Part shown: positions 9,142 through 17,185 of the stretch, piece after piece
Layout of the letters: each line of letters opens with the position of its first letter
How positions within the stretch are numbered: position 1 is the stretch's first letter
Assembly: GCA_027665725.1 (NCBI GenBank)
Contig: JAQDDS010000004.1
Location: 62,001-126,000, forward strand
Length of the DNA stretch: 64,000 bases
Origin: Streptococcaceae bacterium AF77-01CM03A
GTDB lineage: Bacteria > Bacillota > Bacilli > Lactobacillales > Streptococcaceae
Reading direction: 5' to 3'
Notes under the pieces: model-generated
The model's database searches: none
Told to the model about the DNA's origin: nothing
The model's input: only the letters and a program-made list of their open reading frames with translations
Program-made: the position numbers and the translations under genes

Positions 9142-10065
9142 ATGGATATCAAGAAGGAAGTAGGTAAAAGAATCCGAATGTTACGTGAGATGAAACATCT
9201 CACTCGTGAAGCTATTTGTGATGATGAAAGCGAGATAACAGTACGTCAATTAGCACGGATTGAATCAGGTCAATCTTCTCCAAGTTTACCCAAGGTAGAG
9301 TATATAGCTTATAAACTAGGTTGTCCAATTTCACATATAGTAGACATGGATTATATAATCTTACCTTCAGATTACTTGATCTTAAAGGATAAACTCATTA
9401 AGTTTCAAACTTATGGAGATGATGACAGAATTCATATTAAAGAAGAGTTGTTTGACAGAGTTTACGAACACTATTATGACAGCTTACCTGAGGATGAGCA
9501 GATTGCAGTTAGTGCCCTACAAGCTAGTTTTGATGTTTTTGTAAGTGAAGATGCAGGGTTTGGCGATGCTTTGCTTGATGAGCATTTTGAGCAAGTAAGG
9601 ATAAGGAAAAACTATTCGGTGAATGATTTGCTTCTCATAAAATTGTACTTTGTTTCATGTATAGCAAGACCGACTGAGTATAATCATGAACTATTTTGGG
9701 AACTTTCTAAAAAACTTCTGAGAGAAACGAATTCATCCGATTTAGAGACAGCTTATATGTTAAAGAAAACGGTGCTTGATTCTTTAGCTGTTCAATGGAT
9801 GGAAAAGTCCTACTCTACTTTTGAGCCTTATGTTAAGGCAATGAATAGATTGATGATTTTATCCCAGGACTTTCAAAAGAAACCAATCGTAGATATGCTA
9901 GAAGCTATGTGTACCTTATTTCATAAACGGGATAAGGAAAAAGCTATCCAATTATATGACAGAGCCATTATCTGCGCTCAAGCATTTGGAGACCAAGTAT
10001 TAGAAGCGCGCATCTCTGGAGAGAAAGAAAGAGATTTAAAAACTTTTGAGGAAATGAAGAGCTAA
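9142..10065 (+). CDS. XRE-family regulator with TPR-like domain (TprA/PlcR type)
   Basis: This 307-aa regulator has an N-terminal helix-turn-helix (about residues 1-65; VRQLARIESGQSSPSL is the recognition-helix region) followed by all-helical repeats resembling the peptide-binding TPR domain of TprA, PlcR and Rgg. I start it at ATG 9142, 8 nt after AGGAGA (9128-9133); a TTG at 9112 opens the frame earlier but has no ribosome site. The family senses short secreted peptides and usually controls adjacent bacteriocin or transporter genes. Here an orphan small protein and an ABC exporter follow. I found no obvious signal-peptide gene for a Phr-like pheromone next to it. A paralogue lies at 62614-63525; both share VRQL.RIE near the N-terminus and DFQK.PIV near the C-terminus. 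Confidence 0.85.
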   Translation: MDIKKEVGKRIRMLREMKHLTREAICDDESEITVRQLARIESGQSSPSLPKVEYIAYKLGCPISHIVDMDYIILPSDYLILKDKLIKFQTYGDDDRIHIKEELFDRVYEHYYDSLPEDEQIAVSALQASFDVFVSEDAGFGDALLDEHFEQVRIRKNYSVNDLLLIKLYFVSCIARPTEYNHELFWELSKKLLRETNSSDLETAYMLKKTVLDSLAVQWMEKSYSTFEPYVKAMNRLMILSQDFQKKPIVDMLEAMCTLFHKRDKEKAIQLYDRAIICAQAFGDQVLEARISGEKERDLKTFEEMKS

Positions 10066-10090
10066 CATGACATTTTTGTCATGTTTTTTT
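10065..10090 (+). terminator. Terminator after regulator
   Basis: ACATGAC (10065-10071) pairs with GTCATGT (10078-10084), followed by T-run. It overlaps the last base of the regulator's stop codon. Confidence 0.88.
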
Positions 10091-10158
10091 GTTTTTGAAA
10101 GCGGTAAACTAGAGATGTAATGAAGGGTTAATTGAGTTATTTAGAGTAGGAGGAAGAG

Positions 10159-10380
10159 ATGGAGAATCTTAGTATCTCGCTAGAGACTTTTACACAGACT
10201 CGCCACAGTTTGGTGTTTCGAAATAACACGACTGAGCAAAAGTTGGTAGAGATAGTGATAAATAACGAAGTCTTTCGCCTAGCTATTTTAGATGCAGGTG
10301 AAGAGCGAGTTTTAATTCTGCCTGAAGAAGTTACAGATGTTAGGAATTTTGGGATTTCAGAGGTGGAGGATAATTCATGA
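10159..10380 (+). CDS. Small acidic protein of unknown function (73 aa)
   Basis: The ATG at 10159 follows AGGAGGAAGAG, a near-ideal ribosome site, so translation is likely. The product is small and acidic, with alternating hydrophobic residues that suggest beta strands and no signal peptide or membrane helix. It has no Gly-Gly leader and only no Cys, so it does not look like a lantibiotic or class II bacteriocin precursor. It is the first gene of the set that continues with the ABC ATPase (start 32 nt after its stop), permease and anchored protein. I do not recognise the family. An accessory or sensing role for the exporter is a guess. Confidence 0.7.
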   Translation: MENLSISLETFTQTRHSLVFRNNTTEQKLVEIVINNEVFRLAILDAGEERVLILPEEVTDVRNFGISEVEDNS

Positions 10381-10411
10381 AGCCAAAAGATATAACGAAC
10401 GGAGAGAAACT

Positions 10412-11275
10412 ATGAATCGTGTGATTTTAAGTCTTAAAAATATCGCTAAAACATATGGGAAAGAACAGGTTCTTCATAATGTTTCCTTTGATATTGAGCA
10501 AGGAGAAATATGTGGTCTTATTGGTGAAAATGGTGCTGGCAAGACAACATTAATGAGAATTCTCCTAGGACTAATTCGAGCTGATAAGGGAGAAATAGAG
10601 AGTGTTTCTCAGCATAAGATTGGCAGTATTATCGAATCACCTGCCCTCTATCCAAACCTGACTGGACGCCAACACTTGCAATATTACAAGACAAGATTTG
10701 GTTTAAAGACAGATATCGTAAAAATGTTGGAATTGGTTCACTTGTCTGAACTATCATGGGATCGAAAGGTAAAAAACTATTCTCTTGGCATGAAACAAAG
10801 ATTATCGATAGCAATTGCCCTTTTGGATAATCCAGAGCTCATCATCCTAGATGAACCAGTGAATGGTTTAGATCCTCAAGGGATTTCAGATTTAAGAAAA
10901 ATGATTTTGAATTTAAGGGATCAGTTGGGAGTTACTTTTTTAATTTCAAGTCATATCCTATCAGAGTTGGAGTTTATAACAGATAAGTATATCATCATGA
11001 AACAAGGAAAGATTCTAAATGTGATGAGTTCACAAATGCTAGCGAACGATCTATCTGAAAAAATTTTCCTAAAGACAAGTGATAATCAGATTCTAAAAAT
11101 GTTTTTAGAAAAAGAGGGCGTTGTTCATTTTGAACAGGATGACTATCTGGTTGTGGCAGAGAAGGAAAAATTAATGGCTATTTTGCAATATTGTGTTACT
11201 TCAAATCTAGTGATACAGGATATTTATATTAAGAAGGAACGCTTTGAGGACTACTATTTGCGTAATATTATCTGA
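10412..11275 (+). CDS. ABC exporter ATPase, lantibiotic/bacitracin-immunity type (LanF/BcrA-like)
   Basis: This 287-aa protein powers an ABC-2 type exporter. Walker A (GENGAGKTTL) lies at about residues 37-46, the signature SLGMKQRLSIA near residue 130, and Walker B (LIILDEPVNGLDP) near residue 150; a switch histidine (SSHILSE) follows. The N-terminal layout and single nucleotide-binding domain match the NukF/LanF/BcrA class that removes antimicrobial peptides from the membrane. The start is ATG 10412 after GGAGAGAAACT; the frame opens earlier at 10337 but that portion overlaps the 73-aa gene. It is followed 23 nt later by its permease. Substrate unknown. Confidence 0.88.
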   Translation: MNRVILSLKNIAKTYGKEQVLHNVSFDIEQGEICGLIGENGAGKTTLMRILLGLIRADKGEIESVSQHKIGSIIESPALYPNLTGRQHLQYYKTRFGLKTDIVKMLELVHLSELSWDRKVKNYSLGMKQRLSIAIALLDNPELIILDEPVNGLDPQGISDLRKMILNLRDQLGVTFLISSHILSELEFITDKYIIMKQGKILNVMSSQMLANDLSEKIFLKTSDNQILKMFLEKEGVVHFEQDDYLVVAEKEKLMAILQYCVTSNLVIQDIYIKKERFEDYYLRNII

Positions 11276-11298
11276 TGATTTAAGAAAGGAGGAGAGTC

Positions 11299-11991
11299 AT
11301 GAATTCTCTTAAAGCAGATATGTATAAATTTTACTGGGAAAAAAGAGGAGTACTTCCTAGTTTGTTGATAGGGTTATTAGTTTTGTTATTCTCCTTATTT
11401 TTTAAGTCATCGAATGAAGATGAACCAGCATTTCGAGTATTAATTTCCAATGTGAGTGGTTTTATTCCTTTGCTCTTTATCTCAGCTAATTTATTTTTCT
11501 GGGGAGAAGATTATAGTTTCCGTACGATCAATATTCTGCTCACAAAAGAAAAACAACGTTGGAAGTTATTTTTATATAAAACTCTGGGAACCATTTGTTT
11601 GTCTTTCCTGTATGTGACTATTTTTTATAGCTTAACAGCTCTTGTCTATTTGGAGGGAGACTTGGTGTTGATTGTTTCGACATTTTTACACCAGCTACCT
11701 TACTATTTGGTTATTATCAGTATCTCCTTATTGATTTTTCAAATATTTGATAAGGTTTATGAATCATGTATGATTTACACACTCTACATTTTACTGTTTG
11801 ATAACCTATTGGTTTATGTTCTCCCAAATTACGGTGAGAGTGTGAAGGACTATTTGTTCATGACATTAAATTTGAAAGCATCAGCAGATATCAGTCATTT
11901 TACCCTTATAAACGTATGCTATCCTATAGTGGTAAGTCTAGCAGTAATTGTCCTTGCCTTGGCTGTATTTAGCAAAAAAGAATTTAAATAG
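11299..11991 (+). CDS. ABC-2 type exporter permease
   Basis: This 230-aa integral membrane protein has about six helices, the first at about residues 18-35. It has the size and profile of LanE/LanG or BcrB permeases. The start ATG 11299 has AAAGGAGGAG (11285-11294) 4 nt upstream. It directly follows the ATPase and precedes the anchored protein by 11 nt, so the three form one operon. Sequence identity to a named family is not clear from inspection; the partner gene is the main evidence. Confidence 0.8.
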   Translation: MNSLKADMYKFYWEKRGVLPSLLIGLLVLLFSLFFKSSNEDEPAFRVLISNVSGFIPLLFISANLFFWGEDYSFRTINILLTKEKQRWKLFLYKTLGTICLSFLYVTIFYSLTALVYLEGDLVLIVSTFLHQLPYYLVIISISLLIFQIFDKVYESCMIYTLYILLFDNLLVYVLPNYGESVKDYLFMTLNLKASADISHFTLINVCYPIVVSLAVIVLALAVFSKKEFK

Positions 11992-12002
11992 GAGGACTAG
12001 TG

Positions 12003-12581
12003 ATGAAAAAAATAGGAATCGTAATTGGGCTGTTGTTATTGATTGTAGTAGCTGGAATTTTGTTAACCTTAAAACGAGGAGAGACGACAGTCAGTGTAAA
12101 ACAATCATGGACTCTTTCTTCTAAAAGTATTAAAACGTTAGAGTTTTATGGCTCAAAGCAAGCAATTGATCTTAAAGTTGTTAAGAGTGACTCCGATGAA
12201 ACAACTGTTCAAATAGAAGGAAAAGTTTCCGAAGAATCAGTGAATAACATATCTAAAAATGTTAAAATGAGTTCAGATAGTCTATATATCCCGTTTTCGC
12301 AACATGGATTTAATTTGGCACTGAGTTCACAAGGGAAAGACAAGTTAGATGTAACCATTTCCTTAGGAAAAAATACTACTTTCGAAAAAATATTTATAGA
12401 TACTCTTGTTGGTGATGTATCTATTACAGTTCCTGAAGACTTTGATGGAATCTATACTTTGCATACAAACAATACAGGAGAAATTTTAAAGGTTCCTACT
12501 ACAAATCAAACTTCGAATAGCATCATTGAAGTTGATGGCTATAGTAAGATAAGTGTTGAAAAAGGAGAAAATGATGGTTAG
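12003..12581 (+). CDS. Membrane-anchored beta-rich protein (DUF4097-like)
   Basis: This 192-aa protein begins with KKIGIVIGLLLLIVVAGILL, one membrane anchor, and the rest faces outward. The exterior part has regular short strands (DLKVVKSDSDETTVQIEG, then ISLGKNTTFEKIFIDTL), like the repetitive beta-helix of DUF4097/adhesin-like domains. ATG 12003 is preferred over GTG 12000 because AGGAGG (11990-11995) is then 7 nt away. It belongs to the preceding transporter operon. A similar fold is predicted for the minus-strand protein at 13818-14777. Its function is unknown; sensing or shielding at the membrane near the exporter is inference. Confidence 0.7.
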   Translation: MKKIGIVIGLLLLIVVAGILLTLKRGETTVSVKQSWTLSSKSIKTLEFYGSKQAIDLKVVKSDSDETTVQIEGKVSEESVNNISKNVKMSSDSLYIPFSQHGFNLALSSQGKDKLDVTISLGKNTTFEKIFIDTLVGDVSITVPEDFDGIYTLHTNNTGEILKVPTTNQTSNSIIEVDGYSKISVEKGENDG

Positions 12582-12669
12582 TCACTATAAACAAGCAACT
12601 TTGCTGGACAGTGGAATGGCTTGTGTAAAGACAATCATTTCTTACTATTTCCCAAAGCTAATCATGTAG
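12574..12669 (+). pseudogene. C39 peptidase-like fragment (31 codons), probably broken
   Basis: A reading frame with an AAAGGAG ribosome site (12561-12567) begins at ATG 12574, overlaps the previous stop, and encodes only 31 residues. Its core, YKQATLLDSGMACVKTIISYY, in pieces LLDSGMAC and VKTIISYY, resembles the start of C39 bacteriocin-processing peptidases, where the pattern is D-C-G-x-A/T-C followed by a helix ending in YY. The catalytic Cys is Ser here, and the frame stops at once. A +1 shift after ISYYFPK would extend it by roughly 25 codons. This looks like the remains of a peptide-processing/secretion gene, though a tiny functional ORF is not excluded. Confidence 0.45.
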
Positions 12670-12720
12670 ATAATTTAAAACATTCAGTTTTTGTAGCGAA
12701 ACTAGTATTTTCAAAATTAG

Positions 12721-12750
12721 AAAAATCCTGTCATTTTGACAGGATTTTTT
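12721..12750. terminator. Bidirectional terminator
   Basis: AAAAATCCTGTCA pairs with TGACAGGATTTTT around a TTT loop. It serves the plus-strand accessory operon and the minus-strand gene ending at 12752. Confidence 0.9.
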
Positions 12751-12751
12751 C

Positions 12752-13765
12752 TTATATAAAGGCTAGGATTCGAAGATAATCGAAAACCAGTGCCATTTCT
12801 GCTAGGAAAAAGAGAAATAGGATGCTTCCGTTAACTAGAAAGGCCAAGAGAAGGCGATAGAAGGAGTCTGTTTGACTTTCCTTACTCGGCTTCGAGATAG
12901 TATAGAGGTTGGCAAGAAGTACCAGCCCAATGCTAATCAAGCAAAGCAATACTGCAAAACGTAGACTATTAAAGAAGGCAAAGAAACTCGCAATACCCGT
13001 GAGCAGGATAGGAAGGGCGAAGAGTCTGCTATACTCTTGCAAGGCTTTTTCCAGTGTCCAGTTACGGTCTTGGTCGACAAAGCGTTTGACTACAAATCCA
13101 CCCATGAGGATTGAAAAGAAGAAGAGACTTGTCGCTACCAAGATGGAGAAGATAGAAAAGAGATTTAGTGAAGGGAAATGCTGGAGAGCTTTAGAGTCGA
13201 TGGCTGCCATATGGCCGTAGTAGGCTTGCTTGGCGTGATAAACTGTAAAGAGGAAACTCGTGGCAGAAAAGATAGTTAGGAGCGCAAAGGCATTATAACT
13301 ATGTTTTTTATCTGTATCAATGCTTGCTGTTGGCTCTTTGAGAGCACCTTGTAACCAGACCCAAAAATCAGCCAATTCTTCTTTGAAGATTGCAGTTTTT
13401 GTAGGGACAGGATCTGGGACAAATGGACTTTCCAAAGATTTGCTAGGCTGAGATGCTTCCTTAACTGGTTCTTCTGCTTGGTCTGTCTTTGTTGCCAGTT
13501 CTTCTTGTTCTTCAGTCTCTACAGGTTCTTCTGACTTGTCTATCTTTTCTGTATTTTCCACGATTTCTTCGTGTTCGTCACTCTCTACTTTCTCTAGGTC
13601 AGCTTCTTGTTCTTCAGGAATGACTTGAAGATTTTCTTCAACCACTGGCAACTCTTCTTTTTCTTTTAACTCTTCTTGGGGAATGACTAGGTCAGATGGA
13701 TGTTCTTTTTTCTCATTATTGGCTGTTTTTTCGAAATCAGCACTTTCAAACCATTCTTGAGTCAT
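12752..13765 (-). CDS. Membrane protein with acidic disordered N-terminus
   Basis: This 337-aa protein has a Glu/Lys-rich, low-complexity N-terminal half (about residues 1-130) that is likely disordered and cytoplasmic. About five membrane helices follow (from near residue 160 to the end). The start ATG 13765 has AAAGGAGGTCTC just upstream on the minus strand. It lies 52 nt downstream of the DUF4097 gene and may belong to the same PadR operon. It may match the DUF6574 family of streptococci, by recall only. No catalytic motif is visible. Confidence 0.78.
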   Translation of the reverse strand: MTQEWFESADFEKTANNEKKEHPSDLVIPQEELKEKEELPVVEENLQVIPEEQEADLEKVESDEHEEIVENTEKIDKSEEPVETEEQEELATKTDQAEEPVKEASQPSKSLESPFVPDPVPTKTAIFKEELADFWVWLQGALKEPTASIDTDKKHSYNAFALLTIFSATSFLFTVYHAKQAYYGHMAAIDSKALQHFPSLNLFSIFSILVATSLFFFSILMGGFVVKRFVDQDRNWTLEKALQEYSRLFALPILLTGIASFFAFFNSLRFAVLLCLISIGLVLLANLYTISKPSKESQTDSFYRLLLAFLVNGSILFLFFLAEMALVFDYLRILAFI

Positions 13766-13817
13766 AATGAGACCTCCTTTTTTTGATTAATTTTTGAGTA
13801 GTAATGATTAACTATTA

Positions 13818-14777
13818 TTAATGATCTCTCGAATTGGGTGAGCGATCCGGTTCGTCTGGAATGTTGATATCTTGACCTGCCTTTGCGACGAGGAGATCTT
13901 GCGTATCTTTTTTCTCTACTTTGTAAGGATTGGAGAATTCTTCGTCCCTATTTACATCATTTCCCCGGACAGGATTCACTCCTTCTCGAGTTCGATGATA
14001 GATAGCCCCGTATTCTGATGAGAGATTGAGATTGATTCGTTCAAGCTCTTTTCGGGACAACATGAGTATGATGTCATTTTCTGCCTCGAATTCTACCTTA
14101 CCGTGCACTTGGATGTCGTCAGCAGAGATATGTGCATGTTCTGCTTGGATACGGCTATCTGTTAGACTTGTTCCAAATACATTGACAATTCCAGTTGTGG
14201 TCAGTTGGCTATTTTTTATTTCGCTATTAGTGATCCGAAGAAGATAGCCATTTGACTGGATTTTGGCATTGCTGAGTTTTGCTTTAGCAATCGAAAGGAC
14301 ACCATGGTCGACCTGGGCTGTTAGATTTTTTAACTCTCTTCCTTTCGGTAGTGATAGAACGACTTCATCATTACGTCTAGAGACTCCGCTTGCGATAAAT
14401 AGGATTCCCTCAATACTAGAACCTACAGAACGACGTGTAGTTGGCTTGGTGTCGGAAATCTCAAGAGTTTTTTCTTTGCTAGAATGTTGAAGATTCTCTT
14501 TTTCAGAGACAGTTGGATGATACTGGATGTGGATCTTATCATCGTTTGACTCCGTAATAACTAGAGAATGTTGTGTTAGTGAGATGTTAAGATTTTCGAT
14601 ATCTTGATCAAATGTGAGCTCTTCCATTCGGCTCTCAAAGACTGGATTTTGAGACATTGCAAGGAGGCTTCTGACACCATTGGTTTGGATGCCGATGATC
14701 ATCATGGTAAAACCGATGATACTAGTAACAACACCAAAGATAAGAAATCCTTTTGTTAATTTACGCATGACTTTCAC
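13818..14777 (-). CDS. DUF4097 (putative adhesin-like) membrane-anchored protein
   Basis: This 319-aa protein has one N-terminal membrane helix (about residues 8-30) and an outer region of repetitive short strands typical of DUF4097 beta-helix proteins. The C-terminal 70 residues are charged and less ordered. Its start lies inside the end of the DUF1700 gene (overlap 14761-14777), showing translational coupling. PadR, DUF1700/HAAS and DUF4097 genes commonly occur together in Firmicutes, where they respond to envelope stress; that role is inferred here. Confidence 0.85.
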   Translation of the reverse strand: MKVMRKLTKGFLIFGVVTSIIGFTMMIIGIQTNGVRSLLAMSQNPVFESRMEELTFDQDIENLNISLTQHSLVITESNDDKIHIQYHPTVSEKENLQHSSKEKTLEISDTKPTTRRSVGSSIEGILFIASGVSRRNDEVVLSLPKGRELKNLTAQVDHGVLSIAKAKLSNAKIQSNGYLLRITNSEIKNSQLTTTGIVNVFGTSLTDSRIQAEHAHISADDIQVHGKVEFEAENDIILMLSRKELERINLNLSSEYGAIYHRTREGVNPVRGNDVNRDEEFSNPYKVEKKDTQDLLVAKAGQDINIPDEPDRSPNSRDH

Positions 14778-15354
14778 CTCTCTTTCCTCTATTAAGAATC
14801 CACTGAATGAGTCGAAGGATTAGTATTCCAAAGAAACGGGTCACATAGGAAGTTGCTAGCAAAACTAGGGACGAAGCTCCGATTGCCAGTAAACCTCCAC
14901 CAAAAATCAGCATAAAGGCAGATGTAGATTCAGCCAGAACGTAGAAGCTTTCAAATAGAAGAACGCCTCCTAGGATTAGTCCAGCTACTGATACAGCAAA
15001 GAAGGCTATAAGTACGCTGACAGCAGCGATAAAAATCCCGATGATAGCCATGAGAAGAGCAATCCCGACTGGAATCCCAATAGGTGCAGCCAGAAGTGCG
15101 AGGATTGCGATTTGTAAAACCTGACGGTTGTTCTTATTGGAATTTTCTTCGTTGATTTTTTTATCAAGAAGTGTAGTCAGGATGTCATGGGCAGCCTCTT
15201 TTGGACTACCGAGGCTAGCTATGAGTTCTTCCTCACCTTCTGGACCAGCATCATCAAAGAGTTCTTTGAAGTAGTCCATGGCTTCGATACGATCAGCTTG
15301 AGGAAGCTTCATCAGATAGGCTTCAAGCTGATTCAAATATTCAGTTCTTGTCAT
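14761..15354 (-). CDS. DUF1700 / HAAS-domain membrane protein
   Basis: This 197-aa protein starts with a helical HAAS-like domain (about residues 1-70; LNQLEAYLMKLPQADRIEAM is typical, quoted at 20 residues) that is thought to interact with partner proteins. About three or four membrane helices follow (from near residue 80). The start ATG 15354 overlaps the PadR gene end by 14 nt; the stop overlaps the DUF4097 start. Such overlap argues for one polycistronic unit PadR-DUF1700-DUF4097. Confidence 0.88.
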   Translation of the reverse strand: MTRTEYLNQLEAYLMKLPQADRIEAMDYFKELFDDAGPEGEEELIASLGSPKEAAHDILTTLLDKKINEENSNKNNRQVLQIAILALLAAPIGIPVGIALLMAIIGIFIAAVSVLIAFFAVSVAGLILGGVLLFESFYVLAESTSAFMLIFGGGLLAIGASSLVLLATSYVTRFFGILILRLIQWILNRGKRGESHA

Positions 15355-15667
15355 GGCGGACGCTCCCTTCTATGATGCCGTTGATAGTGTCAGTGTAGAG
15401 TGTCCACTCTTCTCTGAGTATAAATAGTTGCTCCTCCCCAATCTCTGTTAGGGAGTAGTATTTCCGCATCCGACCTTGGTATTCGCGAGAGTATGTAGTC
15501 AGGTAGCGGTTGGTATCCAGTTTTTTCAAGATGGGGTAGAGGGTAGATTCCTTGATTTTGGCAATGAGTTTAATGGTTTGACTAATTTCATAACCATAGG
15601 AATCCCCTTGTTCTAGGATGGCCAAGATGAGAAATTCAATCAAGGCCGCTGATGTTGGAAAATACAT
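15341..15667 (-). CDS. PadR-family transcriptional regulator
   Basis: This 108-aa winged-helix repressor has the PadR pattern: ILAILEQGDSYGYEI near the start, STLYPILKKLD as the recognition-helix region, and a final dimerisation helix. GGAGGTGCC lies just upstream of ATG 15667. It heads the operon with DUF1700 and DUF4097. PadR proteins of this size usually repress their own operon and respond to small molecules or membrane stress. Palindromes flanking the promoter (15686-15704 and 15762-15778) are the likely operators. Confidence 0.9.
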   Translation of the reverse strand: MYFPTSAALIEFLILAILEQGDSYGYEISQTIKLIAKIKESTLYPILKKLDTNRYLTTYSREYQGRMRKYYSLTEIGEEQLFILREEWTLYTDTINGIIEGSVRHDKN

Positions 15668-15685
15668 GGGGCACCTCCTTTATAG

Positions 15686-15778
15686 TATATAAAAATTTTA
15701 TATATAATTATTCTACACATACATCATACATCTAAATGTAAGCCCTGTCAAGTAATATGTGTAAAATTTTTATATATA
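15686..15778 (-). promoter_or_regulatory. PadR operon promoter with flanking AT palindromes
   Basis: On the minus strand, -35 TTGACA (15751-15746), a 17-bp spacer and -10 TATGAT (15728-15723) form a near-consensus promoter. Downstream, 15686-15704 (TATATAAAA-A-TTTTATATA) is a perfect palindrome. Upstream, 15762-15778 repeats the same sequence in inverted orientation. The pair brackets the promoter as expected for autorepression. Confidence 0.65.
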
Positions 15779-15806
15779 AAAAATCTTCTAGCAAAAACTA
15801 GAAGAT
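15776..15806 (-). terminator. Terminator of MFS transporter gene
   Basis: ATCTTCTAG (15783-15791) pairs with CTAGAAGAT (15798-15806), read on the minus strand with a following U-run from the A-run at 15778-15783. It abuts the stop codon. Confidence 0.85.
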
Positions 15807-16972
15807 TAGAGGATTTTATTTGCTTTATCTACCATAAAGAGGGCGATTGTCATGATGATATCAATTACTAGAAGAGTCATTACTGCTGGAACCCAAGACT
15901 GGAAGATGTTAAAACTGTAACCAAAGAGAGTTGGTCCAAAGGCCGCTAGAATGTAACCACCGGTCTGGGAAAGTCCAGACAATTGAGCTGTCTTTTCAGG
16001 CGAGCTTGTTTTGATGGAGAAGCAAACCATGAGATAAGGGAAAAGAGCGCTACAGGCAGTACCAATCAAGAGATGCGCTACTAACCAGTATAAGAAACTG
16101 TTGCTTGGGTATAAAAGCATGGCGATTCCTAACATACCAGCCAGAGAGATGACTGTTAACATGATTTGACGGTGATGATTTGATAAACGAGTCGTCAGAC
16201 TTGGAATTGTCATGGAGAAGGGGATACTAATCAGTGAAAAGATAGAAGCCAAAAGACCAGCATCTGTATGAGATAGTCCGGCACTAATTGCCATGGTTGG
16301 TAACCAGGTCATGCAGGTATAGAAGAGTAAAGACTGAAGCCCGCCAAATACAATAATAGCCCAAACTTGCTTGTTTTTTAAGATATTCTCTTTCTCTTGT
16401 TTTTTCTCACTTCCTTTTAGAAAATGATTGTGATGATGATTGGGGAACCAGGCAACTAAAGTTAGTAGGCAGACCAAGGATAAGCAGAGAATCAAACCTT
16501 TCCATGATGTTGCCTGAGTAATGGGGACCGAAAGATAGGAAGCAAGAGCAGTGGCAATCCCCATAGTCGTCACATAAATCGTTGTCAGGAAGCTAATCTT
16601 TTGTGGGTAGTTTGCCTGAATGACACTAGGAAGAAGCACGTTGAAAATAGCGATACTTGCTCCGATAAGTAAGGTTCCCAGATAGAGCAGAGGGAGATTG
16701 AAGATACGAATCACTGAACCGACGGTCAAGACGATAAGACTATAGGTGAAAAGATGCTCAAGTCCAATTTTTTGAGCTAAGCGGCTTGCAAAAGAGGAGA
16801 AGAGGGCAAACATCAAGAGAGGAAGACTCGTCAAAACCCCAAGTGAGCTGACCTCAACTCCTAAACCTTGGGCGATATCTCCTAAAATAGTTGGTAAGGC
16901 AGTAAAAGGAGTTCTTAAGACTGCTCCAATTAAGATGATTCCTAGAATAAAAAAGAGTGATCGTTTTTTCAT
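15806..16972 (-). CDS. MFS transporter, CynX/NimT-like
   Basis: This 388-aa permease has 12 predicted membrane helices. The start is placed at ATG 16972 (MKKRSLFFILG), with GAGGT about 5 nt upstream on the minus strand; the frame can be extended to 17035 but without a ribosome site. The first helix holds LRTPFTALP, a pattern common to the COG2807 (CynX/YycB) group, which handles cyanate, nitroimidazoles or amino-acid-like compounds. The loop after helix 6 is long and charged (SEKKQEKENILKNKQ). Substrate is unknown. It stands alone, convergent toward nothing and divergent from the glycosyltransferase. Confidence 0.83.
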   Translation of the reverse strand: MKKRSLFFILGIILIGAVLRTPFTALPTILGDIAQGLGVEVSSLGVLTSLPLLMFALFSSFASRLAQKIGLEHLFTYSLIVLTVGSVIRIFNLPLLYLGTLLIGASIAIFNVLLPSVIQANYPQKISFLTTIYVTTMGIATALASYLSVPITQATSWKGLILCLSLVCLLTLVAWFPNHHHNHFLKGSEKKQEKENILKNKQVWAIIVFGGLQSLLFYTCMTWLPTMAISAGLSHTDAGLLASIFSLISIPFSMTIPSLTTRLSNHHRQIMLTVISLAGMLGIAMLLYPSNSFLYWLVAHLLIGTACSALFPYLMVCFSIKTSSPEKTAQLSGLSQTGGYILAAFGPTLFGYSFNIFQSWVPAVMTLLVIDIIMTIALFMVDKANKIL

Positions 16973-17185
16973 GTGAACCTCAACAAACTGATTTTGATAA
17001 CAGCTTATTTTAAGGCTTTTTCCTATAGATGTCAAGATGGCGTGAGGGAATCCGTCTGTTAGCTGCGAAAAATCATTGAAAAAAGTTTGATAGATTTACT
17101 AGTTTTTTTCTTGTATTCAAATAAAAATAGGAAAGTCTGGGAATTTGTGATAAAATAGTGAAAGAAAATATTTAGGAGACTGTAA

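Noticed and set aside
10101..10158. Promoter for the 73-aa gene
   Set aside because: TTGAAA (10095-10100) with TAATGA at 10118-10123 is a poor -10; not called.
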